Positions 34,488-45,300 of a stretch of 64,000 nt of DNA are shown one piece after another. Under the pieces are notes generated by a model. That model was not told where the DNA came from and searched no databases. It worked only from the letters and a program-made list of their open reading frames with translations. Positions within the stretch are counted from its first letter, which is position 1. Every line of letters begins with the position of its first letter. The DNA is from a virus, in IMG/VR virus record IMGVR_UViG_3300023174_000036, positions 62,001-126,000 of that record. The stretch is one strand, 5' to 3'. The position numbers and the translations under genes were made by a program.

Positions 34488-36730
34488 TGAGTTTTCTTGA
34501 CCAAGCAACAAGTGCAGTGGGCAAAGTGGCAAAAATTGCCGGAGTTGCAGTTGTGGCTTCTAAAGTAGTTTCTAGTTTAGGATCTGCTTCAGGCTTGTCA
34601 TCTCTAGTTGATGCTGTATCAGGAGCGTTTAAATCTTTTAATACAATCTTCAAACAGCTGGACGGTGTGTCTTTACCCATGCCTAATCCGTTACATGCAT
34701 ATGCAAGTTATAATTATATTATAGGTTTAGGGGTATTAACAGACGACGAGCTAAACGACCCGGCCGCAAGTTACATGGGAGTATCTAGACCACGCTTGAT
34801 TTGCAAATCTGCCGCAATGGATCCAAATAATCGTGTGGAAACTGCTTACGGAAAATTTGATTTCTTCATTGATGATTTAGTACTGGAAAGTCAAATAGGA
34901 TTACAAGATGGTGAAAACACCAATGTCAGCAACATAACTTTCAAGGTAACTGAACCATACAGTATGGGCATGTTTTTAACGGCGTGCCAACAACTTGCAC
35001 TTGAGCAAGGACACGATACTTGGCAAGAAGCACCATACATATTAAGTCTTGAGTTTCGAGGCAATACAGAAACTGGAAAATTGGTCAGCATTCCAAAAAC
35101 TTCTCGTTATATTCCCATACTTATTAGCGACATAGATTTTACAGTCACTGATAAAGGTACAGTTTATGAAGTAAAAGCAATACCGTTTGGCGGCATAGCA
35201 CTTACTGACGCCAACAGCAATCTTACCAGCGATGTAACTGTTACTGGTGCAAGTGTACAACAGTTATTACAATCTGGAGAAAAAAGTTTACAGGTTGCAC
35301 TTAATAAAAGACAAAAATTATTAGTTGATGCTGGTGTAATTGATGTAGCTGATGAATATCTTATACTATTTCCGCAAAATTTATCTTCAGAATCAACCAG
35401 TTCATCATTTGGAGATTCTGAAAATTTTGCCCCAGCAAGCGGCAGTACTGATGTTGCATCAAGCTCAACAGTGGAAAAATCATTGGGTGTTTCAAGAAAT
35501 GGCCCAAACAATAATTTACAGCAAAGCGGCGACCAAGCCAACGAAATTGGCAAGGCATTACTGGATTTTGATAAAGACAGTGCGACCCGAGATGCAGTGC
35601 CAGCTGGAAAAGACAGCGAAGTTTATGATAACAAATCAGGAACATTTTTCAAAGGCAAATTAACAATAGATCCGGGAAAAAGTGACTTCAAATTTTCACA
35701 AGACAGTGACATTGTTAATGCAATTAATCAAGTAATTTTAAAAAGCACATATATTAAAAAAACATTTGACGCACAAAACTTAACACCTGAAGGATACAGA
35801 AATTGGTGGAGAGTGGATGCTCAAGTGTATAACATTGGACCAACCAGAGCCAACACTGGCACAAAACCTAAATTATATGTGTATAGAGTCGTGCCGTATA
35901 ATGTACACTCCAGCAGATTAATGCCAGCGGGCAAACGAGCGCCAGGTTACGACAATTTAAAATTACAAGTTGTGAAAGAATACAACTATATCTATACAGG
36001 CGCCAACGTTGACATTTTAAAATTTGAAATAAAATACAATACTGGTTTTTCATATGAACTTGCCGCTGACGGATTACAACGAACTCAAGACAGTGTTAAA
36101 GAAACAGCCGCTGGCGGCAGCAAAGACAATGAAAAAGAAATAGTTAATCCTATGCCACCTGGACAACTACCTACTCCAGGCACCACTTCAACGGTTATAA
36201 AATTTATAAAAACACTAACCGGAACCGACAAAGGCGGAGGTGGATCTGCAGATAGTCAAGCAACTCGTGCGGCGCGGCTGTTCCACGATGCGGTAACTAA
36301 TAGCCAACAATCGATGATGGATTTAGATATGGAAATTATTGGAGATCCTTATTTTATTGTACAAAGCGGCCAAGGCAATTACACCGCATCGGCAACACAA
36401 TACACTAATCTAAACGACGACGGCTCAGTAAATTATCAAAACGGTGAAGTTGACATAATTGTAAATTTTAGAACACCAGTAGACATTAATCAAACAAGCG
36501 GGCTATACAATTTTGGCGGCGGAGCTACTGCCTTAATGACACAGTGGAGCGGATTGTATTCTGTGACAGATGTCATAAGCACTTTTAGAGATGGCCAGTT
36601 CAAACAAACGTTGAAGGGCTTTAGAAGGCCATTGCAAGAATTGCTAGAAGAAGCAGGCGTAGCTGACACATATGGAACAACAAAAGATGCCCAGCCAAAA
36701 GCAGAAGACGTGGCCACAGAGGAAGAATAA
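34487..36730 (+). CDS. Baseplate hub-type structural protein (747 aa, gp27 position)
   Basis: The protein has 747 residues. The N-terminal 60 residues are an Ala/Val/Ser-rich helical segment, followed by PMPNPLHAYASYNYIIGLGVLTDDELN and a beta-rich domain (GKFDFFIDDLVLESQIGL..., TFKVTEPYSMGMFLTACQQLALEQGH, SRYIPILISDIDFTVTDKGTVYEVKAIPF). A linker rich in Ser/Asn/Asp (about 300-390) precedes a second domain with LTPEGYRNWWRVDAQVY and VKEYNYIYTGANVDILKFEIKYN. It lies immediately before gp5 with a TAATG overlap. In T4 gp27 is the hub partner of gp5, so a hub role is inferred from context; similarity to gp27 itself is not evident by eye. Related proteins occur at this place in aquatic T4-like phages (recall). 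Confidence 0.55.
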   Translation: MSFLDQATSAVGKVAKIAGVAVVASKVVSSLGSASGLSSLVDAVSGAFKSFNTIFKQLDGVSLPMPNPLHAYASYNYIIGLGVLTDDELNDPAASYMGVSRPRLICKSAAMDPNNRVETAYGKFDFFIDDLVLESQIGLQDGENTNVSNITFKVTEPYSMGMFLTACQQLALEQGHDTWQEAPYILSLEFRGNTETGKLVSIPKTSRYIPILISDIDFTVTDKGTVYEVKAIPFGGIALTDANSNLTSDVTVTGASVQQLLQSGEKSLQVALNKRQKLLVDAGVIDVADEYLILFPQNLSSESTSSSFGDSENFAPASGSTDVASSSTVEKSLGVSRNGPNNNLQQSGDQANEIGKALLDFDKDSATRDAVPAGKDSEVYDNKSGTFFKGKLTIDPGKSDFKFSQDSDIVNAINQVILKSTYIKKTFDAQNLTPEGYRNWWRVDAQVYNIGPTRANTGTKPKLYVYRVVPYNVHSSRLMPAGKRAPGYDNLKLQVVKEYNYIYTGANVDILKFEIKYNTGFSYELAADGLQRTQDSVKETAAGGSKDNEKEIVNPMPPGQLPTPGTTSTVIKFIKTLTGTDKGGGGSADSQATRAARLFHDAVTNSQQSMMDLDMEIIGDPYFIVQSGQGNYTASATQYTNLNDDGSVNYQNGEVDIIVNFRTPVDINQTSGLYNFGGGATALMTQWSGLYSVTDVISTFRDGQFKQTLKGFRRPLQELLEEAGVADTYGTTKDAQPKAEDVATEEE

Positions 36731-38397
36731 TGGGTTCTGAAAATAATTTTAACTATGCGTCCACAGGATCACCTGATTCCAGGCCAGGACCGTTTCTTGC
36801 CACAGTAATCGGCCACCAAGACCCCACATACATGGGCACCATTGAAGTGGAGTTGTTAAGACCAACAGGCAACACCAGCGACGAAACTTCAATCCATCAA
36901 GTAAAATATATGAGTCCATTTTACGGAGTTACTTCAGCAAGTCACCTTGGCGAAAACGATGACTATAGTAGCACACAAAAAAGTTATGGCTGGTGGGCAG
37001 TACCTCCTGATGTGGGTACCACGGTTGTGGTAATTTTCATTGACGGCGATGCTCGTCGTGGTTACTGGATTGGTTGTGTACAAGATGAAGGCATGAATTT
37101 TATGGTGCCTGGTCTTGCGGCAACACAAAAAGTTGTTGAAGATGTAGAGTCTGATAATGCAGGTAATTATGGCAGAGTTCCAGTAGCAGAATACAATAAG
37201 AAAGTAAATGATTTAAAAGACCCAGACGTTACACAATTACTTAAACCTAAACATCCGTTGGCAGACGCTTTGGATCGTCAAGGTTTGTTGTTTGATGACA
37301 TTAGAGGTATCACAACCAGCAGTGCCAGACGAGAAGTTCCAAGTATGGTGTTTGGTATCAGCACACCAGGCCCAGTTGATAAACGAGATGGTGCTCCCCG
37401 CGGCCGCATTGGAAAAAAAGAATGGAAAATTGACAATGCATTTGTTGGTAGACTTGGCGGCAGCACTTGGGTAATGGACGACGGCGACTCTAGATTTTTG
37501 CGAAAGAAACCAGCAAGCGAAGGCCCTCCAGAATATGCATCTTTAGAAGATGGTGATACTGATGGTGATGTAGAAATTCCACACAACGAATTAATTCGTA
37601 TTAGAACTAGGACTGGACATCAAATACTGTTACACAACAGTGAAGATTTAATTTATATTACCAATGCTAGAGGAACAGCATGGATTGAATTGACCAGTGA
37701 CGGTAAGATAGATGTTTATGCAAAAGATAGTATAAGTGTAAGAACAGAAAACGATTTAAATTTTTATGCTGATAGAGACATCAATATGGAAGCAGGACGC
37801 AACTTTAATCTAAAAGTTTCGGAGCGTCATCAAACGGAAGTGGGGAAAGATAAAATTTGTATTGTAAATGGAAATGTTGCCATAAAAGTTGACGGTACAC
37901 AGGACGAAACAATCACCGGAGCCCACACCCAATCATTTGAAGCAACATGGGATGTTACTACTGGTGAGCAGACCAATATAACTGTTGGAGCAGGATTTGA
38001 TTTGAACACAAGTGACTCTAACAAATTAACATCTGGTGGAAATATGGAAATCGCCGCCGCTAACACTACAATATCTGGTGGAAATATTAATCTTAATGGT
38101 CCATCGGCCGCATCGGCTGGATCAGCTACTGCCGCAACAGTGCCAGAACCTTTAGAAACAATTGACAATCCTACAGAAATAGAAGGCGACACTATTACTA
38201 GTATCATGGCCCGTGTTCCTACTACTGAACCATATCCACATCATGAGAATTTAGATGGTTCTAAGTTTAAGCCAGACGCAACGGACAGAGAAGCAGTAAC
38301 CGCTATAGAAGTTCCAACAGCTTGGAAAACATATTCAACGACTAATGATACATTTAAAATAATTCCGCCAGAAGCACCACCAGAGGAGCAACAATAA
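36730..38397 (+). CDS. gp5: Baseplate hub spike protein gp5 without lysozyme domain
   Basis: The protein has 555 residues. The N-terminal OB-fold domain (about residues 15-130) shows PFLATVIGHQDPTYMGTIEVEL, KSYGWWAVPPDVGTTVVVIFIDGDARRGYWIGCV, the gp5/VgrG-type signature. There is no T4-lysozyme-like domain between it and the C-terminal part. From about residue 300 the pattern LIRIRTRTGHQILLHNSEDLIYI...GTAWIELTSDGKIDVYAKDS leads into a beta-helix spike of repeated strands (EAGRNFNLKVSERHQTEVG, GNVAIKVDGTQDETITGAHTQ). It forms the membrane-puncturing needle at the tail tip. Both ends overlap neighbours by TAATG, suggesting tight coupling of hub proteins. Confidence 0.85.
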   Translation: MGSENNFNYASTGSPDSRPGPFLATVIGHQDPTYMGTIEVELLRPTGNTSDETSIHQVKYMSPFYGVTSASHLGENDDYSSTQKSYGWWAVPPDVGTTVVVIFIDGDARRGYWIGCVQDEGMNFMVPGLAATQKVVEDVESDNAGNYGRVPVAEYNKKVNDLKDPDVTQLLKPKHPLADALDRQGLLFDDIRGITTSSARREVPSMVFGISTPGPVDKRDGAPRGRIGKKEWKIDNAFVGRLGGSTWVMDDGDSRFLRKKPASEGPPEYASLEDGDTDGDVEIPHNELIRIRTRTGHQILLHNSEDLIYITNARGTAWIELTSDGKIDVYAKDSISVRTENDLNFYADRDINMEAGRNFNLKVSERHQTEVGKDKICIVNGNVAIKVDGTQDETITGAHTQSFEATWDVTTGEQTNITVGAGFDLNTSDSNKLTSGGNMEIAAANTTISGGNINLNGPSAASAGSATAATVPEPLETIDNPTEIEGDTITSIMARVPTTEPYPHHENLDGSKFKPDATDREAVTAIEVPTAWKTYSTTNDTFKIIPPEAPPEEQQ

Positions 38398-38840
38398 TGA
38401 GTTCAAATGCAAAATTATATAAAAAAATAACCCTGCCCGCGGCGAGTCAGCCTGATAATCTTGGCGAAAAAAAATACAAAGGATTTAGTACAGTTAACAC
38501 TAACACAGAAAACTATAATCTTTATGACTTTGAGTTAATTAAACAAGATTTGTTTAATCATTTTTACACACGTCAGGGTGAGAGATTGATGCAACCCGAT
38601 TTTGGAACAATTATTTGGGACTTGTTGTTTGAACCATTAACACCAGAAATAAAAAATCTAGTGTTAGAAAATATCAATCAAATAGTCAATTATGATCCGC
38701 GAGTAAAGGCAGAAAACGTTACAGTGACAGCGTATGATCAGGGCATACAGGTACAATGCACCTTGATATTTTTACCTTATAATATTTCGCAAACTTTGCA
38801 GTTACGATTTGATCAAGCTAACGGTCTACTAATGCAGTAA
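38397..38840 (+). CDS. gp25: Baseplate wedge protein gp25
   Basis: The protein has 147 residues and belongs to the GPW/gp25 family, the conserved inner-wedge protein that nucleates the sheath in contractile systems. Key segments: YDFELIKQDLFNHFYTRQGERLMQPDFGTIIWDLLFEPLTPEIKNLV, with the family hallmark GERLM.P.FG....LFEP, and a C-terminal beta hairpin GIQVQCTLIFLPYNI. Starts in a TAATG overlap with gp5. The adjacent downstream gp6 has its own late box. Confidence 0.93.
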   Translation: MSSNAKLYKKITLPAASQPDNLGEKKYKGFSTVNTNTENYNLYDFELIKQDLFNHFYTRQGERLMQPDFGTIIWDLLFEPLTPEIKNLVLENINQIVNYDPRVKAENVTVTAYDQGIQVQCTLIFLPYNISQTLQLRFDQANGLLMQ

Positions 38841-38861
38841 AATACGCAGTTAATCTTTGAA

Positions 38862-38869
38862 AATAAATA
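38862..38869 (+). promoter_or_regulatory. Late promoter AATAAATA for gp6 and the giant gene
   Basis: GAAAATAAATACAATAC on plus lies 17 bp before the gp6 ATG, in the only gap of this operon. It matches 7 of 8 positions of the late box plus the trailing C; AGGAT follows as ribosome-binding site. Confidence 0.65.
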
Positions 38870-38886
38870 CAATACTAGGATAAAAT

Positions 38887-41800
38887 ATGAGCTCTATTGA
38901 TAGACAAAATAACTTGCTGATTACTGAAGATTGGAAAAAGATTTATCAGTCTTTTAAAAATGCAGATTTCCAAAGCTATGACTTTGAAAATCTTCGCAGG
39001 ACCATGATCACCTATCTTCGAACAAATTACCCTGAAGATTTTAACGATTATATTGAATCCAGCGAGTATCTTGCTCTAGTGGATCTTATTGCTTTCCTTG
39101 GACAAAGCATTGCGTTCCGTGTAGATTTAAATGCTCGCGAAAACTTTTTAGAGCTGGCAGAACGCCGTGACAGTGTACTACGTTTAGCACGATTAATCAG
39201 CTACAATGCCAAGCGTAATATTCCAGCCAAAGGTTTATTAAAATTTACTACAGTGCGAACAACTGAAACTGTAGTAGATAGCAACGGAAGAAACTTAGCA
39301 GGTCAAGTTATCACATGGAACGACCCATCAAATGCCAACTGGTTAGATCAGTTTACCAAAGTGATGAATGCTGCCATGCCTGCCACACAACAATTTGGAA
39401 ACCCTGCATCCAAAGCAGATATCTACGGCATTCCAACAAGTCAATATAGATTTCAAGGATCCAACACAGATGTGCCAGTGTATGCTTTTTCAAAATCAAT
39501 AGCAGGTAAATCTATGAATTTTGAAATTACCAGCACCACATTCACAGGCGAAGATTATATCTATGAAGAAGCTCCAAAAGTAGGTAACAGTCCTGCTTGT
39601 GTTTATAGAGACGACGGCCATGGCGCCGCCAGTATTAACACTGGATTCTTTTTCAATTTTACACAGGGCACGTTAAATGCAGGAGCATTTACTATTAGCC
39701 AACCTAGTACAAATGAAAGTATAGATATTGCAACACAAAATATTAATAACACAGATGTGTGGCTTTATAGATTAGATCAAAATGGTGCAGAATCAGAATT
39801 ATGGACTAAAATTCCAGAGCTAACTGGTAACAATGTCATTTATAATAGTCTTAATAAAAGTATAAAAAATATATATGCTGTAGTTACTAGAACAGGAGAT
39901 GCTGTTAGTTTAGCATTTAGTGATGGTACATTTGGCACATTGCCTCTTGGAGATTTTAGAACTTACTATCGAATTAGTAACGGACTTTCTTATATTATAA
40001 ATCCTGCAGATGTTAGAAATATTTCTATATCTATTCCATATACTTCTCGCAAAGGACAAAATGAAACGCTAACAGTTACATTAAGTTTAGTAAGCACTGT
40101 CTCCAATGCCGCAGCCAGCGAAACTAATGCATATATTAAAGCAAATGCATCAGCCACTTACTATACACAAAACAGAATGATAACAGCCGAAGACTATAAC
40201 ATTAGTCCGTTGTCAGCTAATCAACAAGTTGCTAAAATAAAATCAGTTAATAGAACATCTAGCGGTATTAGTAGATATTTTGATCTTAAAGATCCTACTG
40301 GGAAATACAGTAGTACTAATTTATTTGGAAATGACGGGGTTATATTCCAAGAATCATACACACTGCCTATCAAATTTAAATATACCACTAAGGTAGATAT
40401 TGAAGGAATAATTTATAATCAAATCGTTGATATCATCAAAAATGAAGATTTGAGAAATTTTTATTACTCAAACTTTATTAACTTTTTATCTACAAGTTTA
40501 AACATTGTATGGTATAACAAAACATCTGATACAACTTCTAGTACTGGTTATGTTGGAGAATTAAACGACACCAGACCTTATCCGGTAGGCTCTTATACAG
40601 CAACAGATTTAAAATATTTAACAGCCAATGCTTTGGTAAAATTTACAGCCCCGACTGGTTACTATTTTGACCTCAATAAGTCAAACGCATTAAAAGTTGG
40701 AGATGCCACATTGTCTGGCCGCTCAAGTTATATATGGGCACAAGTGGTATCTGTTAACGCAAACGGCACTGCCGCTGGAACAGGAATTCTTTCCAGCGGT
40801 CTTGGGCCTATTACTTTAAATCAAGTGATTCCCTCAACTGCGCAGATAACACAAATTATTCCTAAACTATCATTATCAATTCCCAGCTCAGTAATAACAC
40901 AAATGATAGATTTAATATACAGTAACAGACCATTTGGACTGCGCTATGATGCAACTGATCAGAGCTGGAAAATTATCTTTGAAACTAATTTGGATGCAAC
41001 ATCTGGTTTTAGCTTGTCTAATCAAGGCAGTTTATCTAATTTAAAGAACGATTCAAGTTGGATATTATTGTTTACTACTGATAACGATTTTTATACAATT
41101 ACAACTAGATTGTTGCGATATGTATTTGAAAGTGATGACGAAATAAGATTTTTCTTTGAAGATAATACAGCAGTTTATGACAGCACTTCTAATTCAGTTG
41201 TGAAAGATTTAATTAATATTTTAAGTATAAACACAAAACCTGGATCATCTGGCAAGCCTTTTACACAGGATTTAAAATGGGATATTGTAGCATCATTTAA
41301 CGGATTAGACGGTTACATTGATAATAAAAAAATAGTGGTATCGTTCCAAGATTCAGATAACAACGACATAGTTGATAATCCTCAATTGTTCCTTGATATT
41401 GTTGATTACCAGAATATTCAAAATTCTTTTATAGTACAAGAAAAATACGCTATCTCAGCTGGACAAAATGATTATCGTTATAGAAGTAATTCTGATAACA
41501 AAGTATTATTTTTTGCAACTCAAAGCAGTATTGGATCGTTATCTCAATATAAAGACGGACAGTATTTTTACTTCTCAGATACTGGAGTAGTTAAAAAATT
41601 AAATTTAACAAAATCTTTATTGGTGCCAACATTGGATTACAAAGTATATGTTGGCAGAGATAATTTAAAATTTCAGTACATTCATAGAGCCGATTACGAA
41701 TCTAGAATAGATCCAGGTGCAAGCAACATCATGGATATTTACGTATTAACCAAGAGTTACGACACACTATTCCGTCAGTGGTTGGATGGCTCAACGGTGG

Positions 41801-42339
41801 TTAAGCCGTTACCTCCAAGTTCAGCTGAATTGTACAATTTAATTGCTCCAAAATTGAATTTAATCAAATCAATCAGCGATGAAATTGTGTACCACCCAGT
41901 TACATATAAATTGTTATTTGGAACTTCGGCAACAATTGATTTGCAAGCCAGTTTTAAAATAACCAAAAGTTTAAATTCAGTAGTTTCAGAAAACGATATC
42001 AAATCAAGGGCAATAACTGCAATCAACCAATTTTTCACATTAGATAATTGGAATTTTGGAGATATATTTTATTTTACAGAATTATCAACTTATGTAATGA
42101 CACAGCTTGCTCCTGATATTACTAATTTTATTATTGTGCCAAGACAAGACGGATCTTACTTTGGTAGTTTATTTGAAATAAAATGCCCAAGTGATCAGAT
42201 TTTTATCAGTAGTGCAACGGTAGATGATATTGAAATAATTACCGGAATAACTTCAGGCAATATTAAATCAGTGACTGGACAAGCACTCAGCGCAGTATCA
42301 TCACAAAACACAACTAGCTCAACATACGGAAATATCTAA
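38887..42339 (+). CDS. gp6: Baseplate wedge protein gp6, enlarged
   Basis: The protein has 1,150 residues (T4: 660). gp6 is the baseplate-J-like wedge protein that forms the inner ring. The N-terminus is diagnostic: LITEDWKKIYQSFKNADFQSYDFENLRRTMITYLRTNYPEDFNDYIESSEYLALVDLIAFLGQSIAFRVDLNARENFLELAERRDSVLRLARLISYNAKRN. The C-terminal DIVASF... and FKITKSLNSVVSENDIKSRAITAINQFFTLDNWNFGDIFYFTELSTYV...IIVPRQDGSYFGSLFEIKCPSDQIFIS is also gp6-like. The extra length is in the middle (about residues 200-800), consisting of beta-rich inserts. It ends in a TAATG overlap with the giant gene, so the two should be made in linked amounts. Confidence 0.9.
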   Translation: MSSIDRQNNLLITEDWKKIYQSFKNADFQSYDFENLRRTMITYLRTNYPEDFNDYIESSEYLALVDLIAFLGQSIAFRVDLNARENFLELAERRDSVLRLARLISYNAKRNIPAKGLLKFTTVRTTETVVDSNGRNLAGQVITWNDPSNANWLDQFTKVMNAAMPATQQFGNPASKADIYGIPTSQYRFQGSNTDVPVYAFSKSIAGKSMNFEITSTTFTGEDYIYEEAPKVGNSPACVYRDDGHGAASINTGFFFNFTQGTLNAGAFTISQPSTNESIDIATQNINNTDVWLYRLDQNGAESELWTKIPELTGNNVIYNSLNKSIKNIYAVVTRTGDAVSLAFSDGTFGTLPLGDFRTYYRISNGLSYIINPADVRNISISIPYTSRKGQNETLTVTLSLVSTVSNAAASETNAYIKANASATYYTQNRMITAEDYNISPLSANQQVAKIKSVNRTSSGISRYFDLKDPTGKYSSTNLFGNDGVIFQESYTLPIKFKYTTKVDIEGIIYNQIVDIIKNEDLRNFYYSNFINFLSTSLNIVWYNKTSDTTSSTGYVGELNDTRPYPVGSYTATDLKYLTANALVKFTAPTGYYFDLNKSNALKVGDATLSGRSSYIWAQVVSVNANGTAAGTGILSSGLGPITLNQVIPSTAQITQIIPKLSLSIPSSVITQMIDLIYSNRPFGLRYDATDQSWKIIFETNLDATSGFSLSNQGSLSNLKNDSSWILLFTTDNDFYTITTRLLRYVFESDDEIRFFFEDNTAVYDSTSNSVVKDLINILSINTKPGSSGKPFTQDLKWDIVASFNGLDGYIDNKKIVVSFQDSDNNDIVDNPQLFLDIVDYQNIQNSFIVQEKYAISAGQNDYRYRSNSDNKVLFFATQSSIGSLSQYKDGQYFYFSDTGVVKKLNLTKSLLVPTLDYKVYVGRDNLKFQYIHRADYESRIDPGASNIMDIYVLTKSYDTLFRQWLDGSTVVKPLPPSSAELYNLIAPKLNLIKSISDEIVYHPVTYKLLFGTSATIDLQASFKITKSLNSVVSENDIKSRAITAINQFFTLDNWNFGDIFYFTELSTYVMTQLAPDITNFIIVPRQDGSYFGSLFEIKCPSDQIFISSATVDDIEIITGITSGNIKSVTGQALSAVSSQNTTSSTYGNI

Positions 42340-45300
42340 TGACTGATTTTACAAATCCATCAGGGTCTAAAGGACTTAGTGTAAATTTAATACCTAACTT
42401 TTTTAAAACAGATGCTAATAAACGATTTTTACAAGCAACAGTAGATCAGCTGGTAGCACCTGGCACGGTTAAAAAAGTTAACGGATTTGTTGGCAGACCG
42501 TATTCAAAATCAACTTCAGGTACAGATTTATTCATTGAAGCTCCAAATTTAGTTCGTCAGAATTACCAATTGGAGCCAGCATTAACTGTACAGGATACAT
42601 TAGGTAATAATACTTTCTTTAAAGACTACATTGATTACATAAACCAACTGAGTGTATTTGGAGCCAACGTATCCAATCATGATAGGCTTAATAAACAAGA
42701 ATTTTATTCTTGGAATCCTCATATTGATTGGGATAAGTTTGTTAATTTTCAAAATTACTACTGGTTATCGTACGGCCCTGAGACTATTAAAATATTTGGT
42801 CAACAACTTACAGCACAGAGTACTTATAAAATTGCCCTTGAATATCAAGGACAAAACAATCAGTATGTGTTTACTCCCGACGGGTTAACTCCAAACCCTG
42901 TGATTAAATTATACAGAGGACAAACTTATAAATTTATTATATCTAGTCCAAGCAATCCAATCAGCATAAAAACTGCAAGATCAACCGGTATCGACGATAG
43001 GTATGAAATACCGGGGATAGACTCTTATGGAGTTGAAAGTGGAGTAATCACAATGACTATTCCTGTAAACTCTCCAAATGTTTTATATTATCAAAGCGAG
43101 ACTGATGTAAATTTAGGCGGACTCTTTGAAATATACAATATAGATGAAAATTCATCCATTAACATTAAATCAGAAATTTTAGGTAAAGTTAACTATACAC
43201 TAAGTGATGGCACTGCATTGAGTAATGGCATGAAGGTATCGTTTGGTGGACAAGTTTCTCCCGCGGAATATGCAACGGGTGAATACTATGTTGAAGGAGT
43301 AGGCACTGCTATTCAATTGATTGAAAAATCAATTTTAGAAATCTCAACAACTTATACAGAATCTGAAACATTGTTATTTGATTCTAACCCCTTTGATATA
43401 GATGCGTTTAGCGATTCTACCGGCTTTGCAAAAACATTAGACTATATGGTTATTAATAGAGCAAGTCGAGATCATAACCCTTGGTCTCGATATAACCGAT
43501 GGTTTCATAAAGATGTAATAAATGCCAGCGCATCATTTAATAAAACGATAGCATCTTTGGATCAAAGCCTTAGAGCAGTACGTCCTATTATTGAATTCAA
43601 TGCAGATTTAAAATTATTTAATTTTGGTACAGATGCAATTTTTGATATTGACTTAGTTGATTCGTTCACAACAGATGCATTTTCAACCATTGAAGGCAGT
43701 CTGGGATATAGCATTGATGGAATCAGTTTATCTGAAGGACAAAAAATATTATTTTTATCGGATACAGATAGATTAGTTAAAAATAAAATTTTTAAAGTAG
43801 AGTTTATAGATGTTAAGCATCTATCTGCTAATTCACGCCAAATTCATTTAGTTGAACTACACTCACCAGCTGATAATGAAGTAGTACTAGTAAAACAAGG
43901 AATTGCAAATCAAGGATTAATGTATTGGTTCACTGGTACCACATGGATTTCAGCACAGCAAAAAACTAATACCAACCAGTTTCCGTTGTTTGATGTAGTT
44001 GATGCAACTGGAACTAGTTTTAGCAATATAGACAAGTATGATGGAACTACTTTTAAAGGAACTTACTTATTTTCTTATAGGGTTAATCCAACAGGAATAA
44101 GCGACTCGAATCTTGGATTTGCGCTTTCTTACAGAAATATAGAAAATATAGGAGATATTGTTTTTGATTTCAATTTTGATACAGACGTATTTTCTTATAG
44201 AGAATCTGTTAATATTATAACTGTTCCTGTTAATACAGGGTATCTCAGTACAAAAGATTATGCAGGAAATACAATTTACAAAAATGCATGGGAAACTTGT
44301 ACAGCACCAAATACTCAAGCTGGTATACGAATTTACAAAAATTCAAACAAAACTAATAATTTTAAATTAGATATCTTTGATAATATTTCAGATCTTAAAG
44401 ATTTAGTAGTTCGTGTATACATTAATGGTAAACGTTTAGCAACTGATCATTGGTCGGTAGTTGATGCCCCAGACTACAAAACAATTAAATTAAAAGCAGA
44501 TATTTTAAAAACTGATGTATTAACAATAAAAACATACGCCTCACAGCCAATAAATTCTAATGGATTTTATGAAATTCCATTAAATTTACAACACAATCCT
44601 TTGAACAGCGGATTAACAACATTAACGCTGGGTGAAGTAATTGATCATGTAGACAGCATTGTTGATAATATCTATGCAGCCGATGCTGGCAACATAGAAG
44701 GAAATAATTATGATGTAAAGTCTGATTTTACAAAAACTCTTACTTTTATTGGAACCTTCCCAGGCGCAAGTAATTTACGAGATTTAGGTAATATAACACC
44801 GTACGGTACTAAGTTTGTACAACACAGTAGCCCTTCAAGTATTTCTTTATATCACATTACAACTGAAACCAACAATGTGATCCGAGCAATACAAGAAAGC
44901 AGAGACAAGTATATTCAATTTAAAAAGAATTTCTTAGCAGTGGCATTAAATTTAGGAATTGAAACTACTCCGTCTAAACAAGTTGATTTAATACTGGAAC
45001 AAATTAACAAAGATAAATCTAAAACAGATCCATATTATTTTAGTGATATGGTGCCGTATCGTGCCGGCGTAAAAACAAATATCACAGTTGTTGATCCTCG
45101 AATAAAAACATATCCGTTAAAAACAAACTTTATATTAGATACTTTATCCAATAAAGCTGTTATTGTCTATGTTAACGATTTACAATTAATTTATCAAGCA
45201 GATTATTATTTTAATGAGCAAGGATTTGTTGTTATCAACCATACTCTAGTTGAAAACGATACAATATCTATTGTTGAATATGACAGCACAGACGGCTCAT

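Noticed and set aside
36730-38397. Lysozyme activity expected for gp5
   Set aside because: No T4-lysozyme-type domain is present between the OB-fold and the beta-helix, so a cell-wall-cutting role is not claimed.
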